A stretch of DNA of 64,000 bases, taken from NCBI GenBank assembly GCA_028715885.1, contig JAQUQX010000004.1, positions 1 through 64,000 on the forward strand, written 5' to 3'. Positions 49,377-57,811 of the stretch are shown in pieces (the stretch's first letter is position 1; each line of letters starts with the position of its first letter). Under the pieces are notes generated by a model. It had not been told where the DNA came from. It ran no database searches and saw nothing but the letters and a program-made list of their open reading frames with translations. Origin of the DNA: Candidatus Methanoperedens sp. GTDB taxonomy: Archaea; Halobacteriota; Methanosarcinia; Methanosarcinales; Methanoperedenaceae. The translations under genes were made by a program, and so were the position numbers.

Positions 49377-49892
49377 ATGGATGTGAGCACAGCAATACGA
49401 TCAAGACGCAGTATAAGGGCATACGATCCCCGTGAAGTGGAAGAAGATAAACTGATGAGAGTCCTGGATGCAGGCAGACTTTCACCCTCTGCAAGTAACC
49501 GACAGGAGCGCAGGTTTATTGTAGTTAAAGATGCAGGGAAACGACAGCGGCTATCAGAAGCGGCAAAGAATCAGAAATTCGTGGCTGAGGCGCCAGTGGT
49601 AATCGCTGTTTGTTCGGTTGAACAGGAATATGTCATGGCATGCGGTCAGCCTGCCTATCCCATTGACACAGCGATCGCTGTTGATCATATGACACTTCAA
49701 GCTGTTGAAGAGGGACTCGGAACCTGCTGGATAGGGGCATTTTATGAAAAAAAAGTCAAAGAAATATTGAATATTCCTGCCAATGTACGGGTCGTTACTC
49801 TTTTGCCTATTGGCTATCCTTCCATTATCCCCGACCCCACGCCTCGAAAAAGTCTGGATGAGATCGTAATGCAGGAGAAATGGGGTATTTGA
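49377..49892 (+). CDS. Nitroreductase-family FMN oxidoreductase
   Basis: A second nitroreductase, 171 residues: AIRSRRSIRAYDPREVEEDK at the FMN site, VLDAGRLSPSASNRQERRF, and AVDHMTLQAVEEGLGTCWIG followed by VVTLLPIGYPS. It is distant from the copy at 9259. These FMN enzymes reduce diverse small acceptors; no partner gene is adjacent apart from the flavoprotein pair 145 bases downstream. The substrate is unknown. Confidence 0.92.
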   Translation: MDVSTAIRSRRSIRAYDPREVEEDKLMRVLDAGRLSPSASNRQERRFIVVKDAGKRQRLSEAAKNQKFVAEAPVVIAVCSVEQEYVMACGQPAYPIDTAIAVDHMTLQAVEEGLGTCWIGAFYEKKVKEILNIPANVRVVTLLPIGYPSIIPDPTPRKSLDEIVMQEKWGI

Positions 49893-50037
49893 AGGTTTGA
49901 TATCAACAGTATAAAATTATCATTAGCCGGTTTCAGTTTATCCGTGTTCAATTTCTTGTTCCAAAGTAACGTTTGACACAAACCAATACCTTTTTTATGC
50001 CAAACCCCACTATGAGCATTCCACAGAGAGAAACCAC

Positions 50038-50883
50038 ATGCCATTTAAAATCTTAAAAAAACAGGAGCTTGTTCCCACAATCCACTTGATGGACATAAGC
50101 GCGCCCCGCATAGCAAAAAAAGCACAGCCGGGACAGTTTGTCATACTCAGGACAGATGAAAAAGGGGAGAGGATACCTCTTACTATCGCTGATTTCGACA
50201 GGGACACGGGAACTATCACCATGATATTCCAGGCTGTGGGCAAGACCACTACGGCGCTGGCAAATCTGAAAGCAGGCGATGAACTTCTGGATTTCATAGG
50301 ACCGCTTGGAAACCCCGCACACATCGAAAACTTCGGGACTGTAATCCTGGTGGGCGGCGGCGTTGGGGTGGCTCCCATCTTCCCTCAGGTGCGGGCTTTT
50401 AAGGATGCAGGGAACAAGGTTATTTCAATCATCGGGGCGCGCAGCGCAAACCTGCTTCTCTGGGAAGACAGGATGCGTGAAGTTAGTGATGAACTGTATA
50501 TTACAACAGACGACGGGACAAAAGGTCATCATGGTTTTGTGACCGATATAGTCAAAAAGCTCCTTGAAGGCAGCAAGAAAGCGGACAGGGTCGTGGCTAT
50601 CGGACCTCCTGTAATGATGAGGGCGGTGGCTGGCGTCACGCGACCTTTCAATGTAAAAACAATAGTAAGCCTGAATTCCATCATGGTTGACGGCACGGGG
50701 ATGTGCGGAGCATGCAGGGTGCTTGTGGGCAACGAGACAAAGTTCGCCTGCGTGGACGGACCTGAATTCGATGCGCATCTTGTGGATTTTACGCTGCTTA
50801 TGAACCGCCTCTCCATATACCAGCCTGAGGAAAAGCTCGCCCTTGAAAAGTACAAATGCGAGAGGGAGGGATGCACATGCTAG
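50038..50883 (+). CDS. NfnA/SudB-like FAD-NAD(P)H-[2Fe-2S] subunit
   Basis: The 281-residue subunit of a ferredoxin-NADP+ oxidoreductase or sulfide dehydrogenase pair: FAD part (AKKAQPGQFVILRTDEKGER), NAD part (TVILVGGGVGVAPIFPQVRA), and the [2Fe-2S] Cys motif GTGMCGACRVLVGNETKFAC near 225. C-terminal cysteines (CEREGCTC) are also present. It overlaps the large subunit by 13 bases. Pairs like this either exchange electrons between NADPH and ferredoxin or supply glutamate synthase; without other genes the reaction is not certain. Confidence 0.92.
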   Translation: MPFKILKKQELVPTIHLMDISAPRIAKKAQPGQFVILRTDEKGERIPLTIADFDRDTGTITMIFQAVGKTTTALANLKAGDELLDFIGPLGNPAHIENFGTVILVGGGVGVAPIFPQVRAFKDAGNKVISIIGARSANLLLWEDRMREVSDELYITTDDGTKGHHGFVTDIVKKLLEGSKKADRVVAIGPPVMMRAVAGVTRPFNVKTIVSLNSIMVDGTGMCGACRVLVGNETKFACVDGPEFDAHLVDFTLLMNRLSIYQPEEKLALEKYKCEREGCTC

Positions 50884-52250
50884 AGCGCCAGAAGATGCCC
50901 CTGCAGGACCCGAAGGTTCGCGCCACCAATTTCAATGAAGTTGCTCTGGGTTTTACGAAAGAGCAGGCTGTCGAGGAAACAAAACGGTGCCTCCAGTGCA
51001 AGAAGCCAAAATGTATGGAAGGCTGCCCTGTTGAAGTGAAAATCCCGGGTTTCTTAAAGTACATTAGTGAGGGTGATTTTGACAGTGCAATAAAAGAAAT
51101 AAAGGTTGACAATGCTCTCCCGGCGGTCTGCGGACGCGTGTGCCCACAGGAGACGCAGTGCGAACAGGTCTGTGTGTTGAGCAAGAAAGGAGCTTCTATT
51201 TCGATAGGCAGGCTTGAGCGTTTTGTGGCTGATTACGAACGAAAGAAAGGAGTTGAAGCCCCAACTGCGCCTGAGCCGTCAGGAAAGAAGGTGGCTGTCG
51301 TGGGTTCAGGACCTGCAGGACTTACAGCCGCAGCAGACCTTGCGAAAATGGGTCATTCGGTAACAATCTTCGAGGCGCTTCATGCAGCAGGAGGCGTTCT
51401 CACATACGGAATCCCCGAATTCCGGCTTCCCAAAGAGATTGTGCGCGCCGAGGTGGAATATGTGAAGAAACTGGGCGTTACAATCCATCTTGATTCCGTC
51501 ATCGGCAAAATAGACACAGTTGACGAACTGCTTTCCGAATTTGACGCTGTCTTCCTCGGAACGGGCGCAGGATTGCCGATGTTCCTGAATATTGACGGCG
51601 AGAACCTGAACGGCGTGTATTCTGCGAACGAATTCCTCACGCGCGTTAATCTCATGAAATCCTACATGTTCCCCGATTACGATACGCCAATCAAGAAAGG
51701 AAAACGGGTTGTTGTGGTCGGCGGCGGGAACGTGGCTATGGACTCTGCACGATGCGCCCTCAGGCTGGGAGCGGACGAGGTCACTATCGTTTACAGGCGC
51801 GGTGAAGAGGAGATGCCTGCTCGCGCCGAGGAGATTGAGCATGCAAAAGAAGAAGGCATAAAGTTCCGCCTTCTCACAAATCCTGTACGGATAATAGGCG
51901 ATGGCAAGAACTGGGTCACTCATATAGAATGTATCAACATGTACCTGTGCGAGCCTGATGAATCTGGCAGGTGCAAACCCATGCCGTCAGCGGGAACAGA
52001 GCATAAGATAGAGACTGACGTGGTGATTATCGCTATCGGAACATCACCCAATCCACTTGTGCCGCGTACAACGCAAGGGCTTGAAATTACAAAACACGGA
52101 ACGATTATCGCAAAAGAGGACGGCGCGACCACCAAAAAAGGCGTATATGCGGGTGGAGATGCAGTCACTGGCTCGGCTACCGTGATAAGCGCTATGGGAG
52201 CTGGGAAGAAGGCTGCGCGGGCGATAGATGAGTATTTACGGGCGAAATAA
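50871..52250 (+). CDS. NfnB/SudA/GltA-like flavoprotein large subunit
   Basis: This 459-residue protein has N-terminal [4Fe-4S] Cys motifs (RCLQCKKPKCMEGCPV and CGRVCPQETQCEQVC), a first nucleotide motif KVAVVGSGPAGLTAAADLAK (FAD, near 145) and a second RVVVVGGGNVAMDSARCALR (NADPH, near 285), and ends GAGKKAARAIDEYL. It corresponds to the small subunit of glutamate synthase and NfnB/SudA. The ATG at 50871 follows GAGGGAGGG. It forms the pair with NfnA. Confidence 0.93.
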   Translation: MHMLERQKMPLQDPKVRATNFNEVALGFTKEQAVEETKRCLQCKKPKCMEGCPVEVKIPGFLKYISEGDFDSAIKEIKVDNALPAVCGRVCPQETQCEQVCVLSKKGASISIGRLERFVADYERKKGVEAPTAPEPSGKKVAVVGSGPAGLTAAADLAKMGHSVTIFEALHAAGGVLTYGIPEFRLPKEIVRAEVEYVKKLGVTIHLDSVIGKIDTVDELLSEFDAVFLGTGAGLPMFLNIDGENLNGVYSANEFLTRVNLMKSYMFPDYDTPIKKGKRVVVVGGGNVAMDSARCALRLGADEVTIVYRRGEEEMPARAEEIEHAKEEGIKFRLLTNPVRIIGDGKNWVTHIECINMYLCEPDESGRCKPMPSAGTEHKIETDVVIIAIGTSPNPLVPRTTQGLEITKHGTIIAKEDGATTKKGVYAGGDAVTGSATVISAMGAGKKAARAIDEYLRAK

Positions 52251-52283
52251 TTATCTATCGTTAATCACATTCATCAGGTAGTT

Positions 52284-53039
52284 ATGAAATACCCACCAAC
52301 CAACCTCATCCAGGCAGCCGGTCTTGCAGACGCATGGGCGCAGGCTGTGAATTTTGTAATGAAAAACGGTATGGCGTTAAAGACAGAGTACGGTCCCATG
52401 TCAAGGGATATCTGTTCGGTCATCGAAATCCGCGAGCCGTACGCAGAGCCAATGCTGCATCCCCAGTTCCCGACAAAGGAAATGCATGTGAAAGAATACC
52501 TCAAGCAGTGGGAGCGGGATTATGACTGGAAAAAGCAGGGTTTTGAGTACAATTACATGGACAGGCTGATAAACTATCCCTCACGAGGTAAAGACATTGA
52601 GACGCAAAATCCACGCATTGCGGAGCAATGCGTGTATACGACGTCAACTGGCGTAACGGTTGTTGACCAGCTAAAAGCAATAAAAGAGCTGCTGCCTCAG
52701 GGCGTCTCACGGAGGAGGCAGGCTATCACATGGATACCCGAGCGCGACCTTTTCGTGAAAGAAGACCAGCCGTGTCTCCAGAGGCTGTGGGTAAGGGATA
52801 TTGGCGACGGTAACGCCGAGATGCATTGCATGTGGCGCTCGCGGGATTTATTCGCTGCGTGGAACAGCAATATGATTGGTCTATTGACGATGATAAAGCG
52901 CGAGGTGCTTGAACCCAATAACCTGAAGCTTGTCAAAGTGGTGGATTTCTGCAATTCGATGCATATATATGAAGCAGACTGGGAAGCAGCATCGAAGGTG
53001 AAGCCGCTGCCGAAGAGCCCGCAGATGATGAGGTATTAA
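52284..53039 (+). CDS. thyA: Archaeal-type thymidylate synthase
   Basis: ThyA methylates dUMP to dTMP. This 251-residue form is the divergent archaeal type found in methanogens, which use methanopterin rather than folate. The catalytic Cys is in KEDQPCLQRLWVRD near 161; WRSRDLFAAWNSNMIGLLTM near 185-205 contains the conserved Asn region, and VVDFCNSMHIYEADWE near 225 the nucleotide site. It ends 4 bases inside the convergent TrkA-N gene. Confidence 0.93.
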   Translation: MKYPPTNLIQAAGLADAWAQAVNFVMKNGMALKTEYGPMSRDICSVIEIREPYAEPMLHPQFPTKEMHVKEYLKQWERDYDWKKQGFEYNYMDRLINYPSRGKDIETQNPRIAEQCVYTTSTGVTVVDQLKAIKELLPQGVSRRRQAITWIPERDLFVKEDQPCLQRLWVRDIGDGNAEMHCMWRSRDLFAAWNSNMIGLLTMIKREVLEPNNLKLVKVVDFCNSMHIYEADWEAASKVKPLPKSPQMMRY

Positions 53040-53683
53040 CGTATTTCTTCCTTAAATCTCGAAATCTGCTCGCAATTCCCGATAATCGCCAGCGTCATCC
53101 CCTCCCGTATTATAATCGAAGGATCAACATCAGTAGTAGTCTTCCCGTTCTCCTCAATCCCTATTATGGTGCATCCTATCCTCGATCGAATCCTTGCTTC
53201 AGCTATTGTTTTCCCAACAAGGGGCGAACCTGAAGTTATATGATGCCTTGCTATTTCCAGTCCCTCAAGCATCATTATGTTCTCCTCATCATGCCCGATA
53301 GCTATGTGTGCCAGCATCTGCCCAGCCACGATGGAAAGCGACGCCACATAATCCGCTCCCGCCCTGTAAATCTTATCAATCGACTTCGTTGTGTTTGCCC
53401 TTGCGAGTATTATAGAATGGGGATTGAGGTTCCGCGTAACGAGCGTGGTAAAAATAATGTCGGCATCGTTGTTCAGGACTATGATAACGGTCGAGGCGGT
53501 TTGAACTCCTGCGTTTTTAAGAATCTCCTCATCTGCGGCGTCGCCTGCCACAAAATCAAAACCTTTGCCCTTAAGCTTAGCCTCATTCTTATCAATCACA
53601 ACAAAATTTACGTGGGCTTTTTCTAAAACCTGCGCTATGCTCCTGCCCACATCGCCATACCCGATAAGAATAAATCTTTTCAT
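53036..53683 (-). CDS. TrkA-N/TrkA-C (RCK) regulatory protein
   Basis: The 215-residue RCK protein has an N-terminal NAD Rossmann domain (MKRFILIGYGDVGRSIAQVL) and a TrkA-C domain (about 140-215; TIAEARIRSRIGCTIIGIEE). It is cytoplasmic and probably regulates a K+ channel or transporter by NAD(H) or nucleotide binding. The first codon overlaps the end of the channel gene upstream by 4 bases, so the two are coupled. Confidence 0.92.
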   Translation of the reverse strand: MKRFILIGYGDVGRSIAQVLEKAHVNFVVIDKNEAKLKGKGFDFVAGDAADEEILKNAGVQTASTVIIVLNNDADIIFTTLVTRNLNPHSIILARANTTKSIDKIYRAGADYVASLSIVAGQMLAHIAIGHDEENIMMLEGLEIARHHITSGSPLVGKTIAEARIRSRIGCTIIGIEENGKTTTDVDPSIIIREGMTLAIIGNCEQISRFKEEIR

Positions 53684-54681
53684 AAAGCCTCTGTCAATTT
53701 TTTTAATGCTTCAAGCTGCTTTTCAGTGCCAACTGCAAGAAGCACAGAATTTTCTCTTATTATATCATCCGGCTGCGGGTTAAGCGATAACTTTCCTCCG
53801 CTCCAGAGTCCTACGATATTTGCGCCTGTTTTTTGGTGGATTACAGCATCCTTTAATTTTTTCCCGATAAGAACGCTGCGGGGATAGATAGGAAGTTCCA
53901 CGATGCTCAAATCCTCAAAGAACTTTGTAGCGCCCGCAAGATGGTCTGTTAAGGGGTCGATGGCTTTTCTGCCTATATACATCCCGAATAAGTTTTTCGG
54001 GGAGATTACGCGGTCTGCACCTGCATACTTTAAGTAACCCGCTTTTGCCGCGTTTTCCACAAGGGATATTACCTGTACATTGCTCAGTTCCTTTGCAGTA
54101 AGAATTATACTGGCATTTTTCTCATCGCTCTGGTTCGCTATCAGCATCCTTGCAGACAGGATATTGGAATTCAGCAATACATTTTCATCCACATCGTCTC
54201 CATAAACACAGATGATTTTCCTGGAAATAAGTTGCTTGATGTTCTTTTCATTTTCATCAATAACCATGAACGGAATTTTGTACTCATCAAGTTCCACAAC
54301 AAGGGTTTCTACAAGCTGGTTATAACCGCATATAATTATGTGTTCCTTCAGGTCAGCCGGAACCTTTGCAGGCAGCTCTTTTCGAAATGCCTCCTCAAGC
54401 CGCGGGGTGAGTACGAGAGGAAAAAGATAACCGAATATCATTATCACCCCAGACAGGATTACAACCGTGCTGAATACGTGTCCTGCAGCGGAATTAAAAT
54501 AAATATCGCCATAACCAACCGTGGTCATGCTCACGATTACCCAGTAAATGGCGGTTATAAATTCGTAATTCCTGTTCTCGTAGGTACGCATCAGGTACAG
54601 GAAAACTATGCTGTATATCAGAACGAGGAATATAAAAACTGAAATGTAGTATATAGATTTGCTTATTCGAAATTTAAACAT
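53680..54681 (-). CDS. Two-TM potassium channel with RCK domain
   Basis: A 333-residue MthK/Kch-like channel. TM1 (about 12-32), a pore loop with the selectivity filter TTVGYGD (53-59), TM2 (about 67-88), a TrkA-N domain (IIICGYNQLVETLVVELDEY, near 112) and a TrkA-C domain (about 250-330). Its coupling with the stand-alone RCK gene downstream suggests the two RCK proteins form a mixed gating ring; this is inference. The minus-strand transcript begins at an AT-rich region near 54700. Confidence 0.94.
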   Translation of the reverse strand: MFKFRISKSIYYISVFIFLVLIYSIVFLYLMRTYENRNYEFITAIYWVIVSMTTVGYGDIYFNSAAGHVFSTVVILSGVIMIFGYLFPLVLTPRLEEAFRKELPAKVPADLKEHIIICGYNQLVETLVVELDEYKIPFMVIDENEKNIKQLISRKIICVYGDDVDENVLLNSNILSARMLIANQSDEKNASIILTAKELSNVQVISLVENAAKAGYLKYAGADRVISPKNLFGMYIGRKAIDPLTDHLAGATKFFEDLSIVELPIYPRSVLIGKKLKDAVIHQKTGANIVGLWSGGKLSLNPQPDDIIRENSVLLAVGTEKQLEALKKLTEAL

Positions 54682-54860
54682 CCTTACTATTATCGTATTG
54701 CGTGGTTAATAATATTGCTGGTTCTAATAATGCTAATTCTTTATACATGTAGCAGTATATTAGTATTGTTTGAATCATGATTGAACTTTATCTTTTATCT
54801 GCGATTTAAATCTGTCTCATGACAATCTTTTTATCGCTTCAGCCTCTTTATAGGGTTTTA

Positions 54861-55685
54861 ATGACAACAGACCTTGAAAGCAAAAAGATAGGGTTCATCG
54901 GCACGGGAAAGATGGGCGAAGCCCTGATTAAAGGCATATTATTAGCCCGGCTCGTTCCTGCAGAGAATATCTTTGCCAGTGATGCGGATTTTGCAAAGCT
55001 ACAGTTCCTTGAAAAAGAATATAAAATCAACACCTGTAAGGACAACTGCTCTACCGTTCTCGGTTCAGACATCATTATAATTGCGGTCAAACCTCAAATT
55101 GTCCCTGAAGTTTTAAAAGAAATTAATAATTCAATAAAGAAACAGCTGATTGTATCAATAGCAGCAGGCGTTAAAATCGAAACTTATGAAAACGCCCTGC
55201 CCCGCGGCACAAAAGTTGTGAGGGTAATGCCTAACATTGCGGCGATTGTGAGAGAAGCCGCTTCTGCCATCAGCCCCGGGAGCGCGGCATCAAAGGATGA
55301 CCTCGCAATTGCATCCAGGATTTTTAATGCCATAGGCAAAAGCGTAATACTGCCAGAGTACCTCATGGACGCAGTTACGGGATTATCGGGAAGCGGTCCT
55401 GCTTACATTTTCACAATAATCGAAGCGCTGGCAGACGGCGGGGTTTACGAGGGGCTTGACAGGAACACAGCAAGATTGCTTGCAGCCCAGACTGTTCTGG
55501 GTGCCGCCAAGATGGTGCTGGATGACGGAAGCCACACAGCAGAATTAAAAGATATGGTAACCTCACCCGGTGGAACCACTATCCGTGGGCTCAGGGTAAT
55601 AGAAGACAGGGGTGTTCGCATCGCAATGATGGACGCTGTAATCGAGGCGTGCGAGCGCTCAAAGGAACTCGGCAAAAAGACTTAA
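54861..55685 (+). CDS. proC: Pyrroline-5-carboxylate reductase
   Basis: ProC performs the last step of proline synthesis with NAD(P)H. The 274-residue protein has the Rossmann motif IGFIGTGKMGEALIKGILL at 9-27, the AVKPQIVPEVL loop, the SIAAGVKIETYE strand and the C-terminal dimer/active-site helix LSGSGPAYIFTIIEALADGG near 175-195 with MVTSPGGTTIRGL. The start at 54861 is chosen by family length; an upstream ATG (54819) would add 14 residues. It is followed 1 base later by mtxX. Confidence 0.95.
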   Translation: MTTDLESKKIGFIGTGKMGEALIKGILLARLVPAENIFASDADFAKLQFLEKEYKINTCKDNCSTVLGSDIIIIAVKPQIVPEVLKEINNSIKKQLIVSIAAGVKIETYENALPRGTKVVRVMPNIAAIVREAASAISPGSAASKDDLAIASRIFNAIGKSVILPEYLMDAVTGLSGSGPAYIFTIIEALADGGVYEGLDRNTARLLAAQTVLGAAKMVLDDGSHTAELKDMVTSPGGTTIRGLRVIEDRGVRIAMMDAVIEACERSKELGKKT

Positions 55686-55686
55686 A

Positions 55687-56505
55687 ATGCCTGAAAAATC
55701 CCTCCTTTCTGACATCGAAAGAAAAGCAAGGAAGAATCACGCAAGAATAGGGCTTGGGATAGGGAAACTTTCGGAGAAACTGATTAAGAGCGCTGAAGCT
55801 GCGCGCGAGTATGCCGATGTTGTGCTTGTGGGTGATGAAAAAGAGATTATGGCGGTAGGCACCGAGCTTGAGGTAATACATTCAACAGAGCCGTCAAAGA
55901 AACTAATTGAATTACTGGCTGGCGGGAAGATTGACGGCGCGGTCAGGGGCACGCTCAGCGCAACCAAAACGCTTTCAGAATTGAAAAAATCGTTCAATAT
56001 TAAAAAATTATACAGGGTAGCATTGCTGGAAACTGCGGACGGTAAACCTTTTTTCCTTGCGCCTGTAGGTATTGATGAAGGCAATTCGGCAGAAGATAAG
56101 GTTGAGTTAATAAAACGCGGCGCAGAGCATTTCAGGCGTTTTGGCATCGAGGCAATGGTGGGGATTCTCTCGGGCGGGCGTTTTGAAGATAAAGGCAGGG
56201 ATAAAACCGTGGACAGGACGCTTGCTGAGGCTGAGAGCGTCACGAAAAAAGTGCGTGAAATGGGAATAAACGCAAAGAATTATTCAATCCTGATAGAGGA
56301 TGCAATTGCAGAGGCAAATTTTATAATCGCGCCTGACGGGATATCCGGGAATCTTATTTTCAGGACACTTGTGTTCCTGGGCGGGGGATACGGTCACGGC
56401 GCTCCTGTGCTGATGGAAAAGGTGTTTGTGGATACGTCACGGGTGGGCGGGCATTATACAAGAGCCATCATGCTTGCCAGCGCGCTTAAAAAGCCGGAAA
56501 TTTAG
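55687..56505 (+). CDS. mtxX: MtxX (methanogenesis marker protein 4)
   Basis: The 272-residue product matches MtxX/methanogenesis marker 4, a phosphotransacetylase-fold protein once called a methyltransferase, found in methanogens and ANME archaea: [60 protein letters not shown] and [20 protein letters not shown]. The function is not known. It sits between proC (1-base gap) and trm5 (12-base gap). It is one of the best indicators that the host has the methanogenesis/reverse methanogenesis toolkit. Confidence 0.92.
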   Translation: MPEKSLLSDIERKARKNHARIGLGIGKLSEKLIKSAEAAREYADVVLVGDEKEIMAVGTELEVIHSTEPSKKLIELLAGGKIDGAVRGTLSATKTLSELKKSFNIKKLYRVALLETADGKPFFLAPVGIDEGNSAEDKVELIKRGAEHFRRFGIEAMVGILSGGRFEDKGRDKTVDRTLAEAESVTKKVREMGINAKNYSILIEDAIAEANFIIAPDGISGNLIFRTLVFLGGGYGHGAPVLMEKVFVDTSRVGGHYTRAIMLASALKKPEI

Positions 56506-56517
56506 ATTTCTGTAAAT

Positions 56518-57312
56518 ATGTCCCTTCATGACTTCCTGAAAGATAAACTGCCAGAAGAAAAATTGGCGCTTGTGCCGAAGGGCTTTGAAGTAATTGGAGA
56601 CATAGCAATTATCAACATCCCGCCCGCCCTGGATGAGGATAAATATCTTATCGCAGACGCGCTGGCATCCCACAGTAAAAACCTCAAAACCGTGCTCCGC
56701 AAGCTCCATAAGATAAATGGCGCGGCGCGGGTAGGAGAGTTTGAAATACTGTATGGGAACAGGACAACCACGCTGCACAGGGAGAACAACTGCGTATATC
56801 ATGTAGATGTTGCAAAAACATATTTTTCAGGCAAAATGGCGCATGAGCGAAACAGGATTGCGCAAAAAGTAAATGATGGGGAGGATGTGCTGGTATTGTT
56901 CGCCGGAGCAGGTCCTTTTCTGATATCGATTAAGAAAACGAAAAACGTCAATATAACAGGACTTGACAATAATCCTGCTGCGTGTTCCTTTTTAAAGAAA
57001 AACATAGAACTTAATGAGATCGAAGCGGGTGTTATCCTTGGCGATGCGAATTCGGCAGGGCATCTTTTTAAAAAATCATTTGACAGGATAGTGATGCCCA
57101 TTCCTTATGGTCAGGACTATTTCCTTAATCTTGCCCGCCCGATATTGAAACCCGGTGGCTTCGTTCATTTTTATACGTTCAAGAAAGATTTTGAGATTCC
57201 CCATTTTAAAAGGCTTCTTGAGGAAAAAGGATGGCATATTGAATTATACAGGAATTGCGGCGATGTTGCGCCGCGGGTTAGCAGGTATGTTTTTGATTTG
57301 CGGGAATGTTAA
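56518..57312 (+). CDS. trm5: tRNA (guanine37-N1)-methyltransferase Trm5
   Basis: A 264-residue archaeal Trm5-type SAM methyltransferase that makes m1G37 next to the anticodon. The N-terminal D2-like domain has VIGDIAIINIPPALDEDKYL. The SAM-binding part has EDVLVLFAGAGPFLISI near 125, GLDNNPAACSFLKKNIELNE near 150 and the active-site DRIVMPIPYG near 190. It lacks the D1 domain of the longer Trm5, as in archaeal Trm5a/b short forms. It is co-transcribed with proC-mtxX. Confidence 0.93.
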   Translation: MSLHDFLKDKLPEEKLALVPKGFEVIGDIAIINIPPALDEDKYLIADALASHSKNLKTVLRKLHKINGAARVGEFEILYGNRTTTLHRENNCVYHVDVAKTYFSGKMAHERNRIAQKVNDGEDVLVLFAGAGPFLISIKKTKNVNITGLDNNPAACSFLKKNIELNEIEAGVILGDANSAGHLFKKSFDRIVMPIPYGQDYFLNLARPILKPGGFVHFYTFKKDFEIPHFKRLLEEKGWHIELYRNCGDVAPRVSRYVFDLREC

Positions 57313-57362
57313 TTCAATACGATAATTTAAATACGTTCTGAACCGACTCTTATCTTGAGACT

Positions 57363-57731
57363 ATGTTTCCGATGAACTCTCCATCCGGCACGATATACGG
57401 TTTTGGGTTATATCTTCTTGTTATGCTGGTTTTCCTGGGAAGCGCTGTGGGATTGCACGAATTCGGTCATATCCTTTATGCAAAATACCATCATCTCGAT
57501 TACAGGATTTTGTTCGAGAAGGGAAATATAACGGTTTCCACAAATTGGGAAAGTCTCGGGAAAATAAGAATATATGGCAATATACTCGGTATTATTTTCG
57601 GGCTTCCGCCAGTAATAGTTGCAGGATGGCTTTATTATACACCCGTTTTTTTGTTGTTGTATTTGCTTTCGTGTTATGATGATTTCAGCGAGGTCGTCGC
57701 AGAGCTTGCAGATTATAAAAAAGTATTTTGA
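57363..57731 (+). CDS. Small membrane protein with HEFGH metalloprotease-like motif
   Basis: A 122-residue protein with three or four hydrophobic segments. In the first, GLHEFGHILYAK contains HExxH, as in M50 site-2 protease-like or DUF3267-type proteins. The second half shows LGIIFGLPPVIVAGWL and LSCYDDFSEVVAEL, which could provide the third metal ligand (Asp/Glu), but the usual NxxPxxxxDG motif is absent. It is much shorter than real M50 proteases. A TATA-like TTTAAATAC lies near 57325. The protease activity is not certain. Confidence 0.7.
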   Translation: MFPMNSPSGTIYGFGLYLLVMLVFLGSAVGLHEFGHILYAKYHHLDYRILFEKGNITVSTNWESLGKIRIYGNILGIIFGLPPVIVAGWLYYTPVFLLLYLLSCYDDFSEVVAELADYKKVF

Positions 57732-57811
57732 GCGGGTTCGCAAGGTTGCGCAGTCCCAAAAACTTTAAATAAAAACAAGTTTATTAATTACTAAGAGGAG
57801 GGTAAACTATC

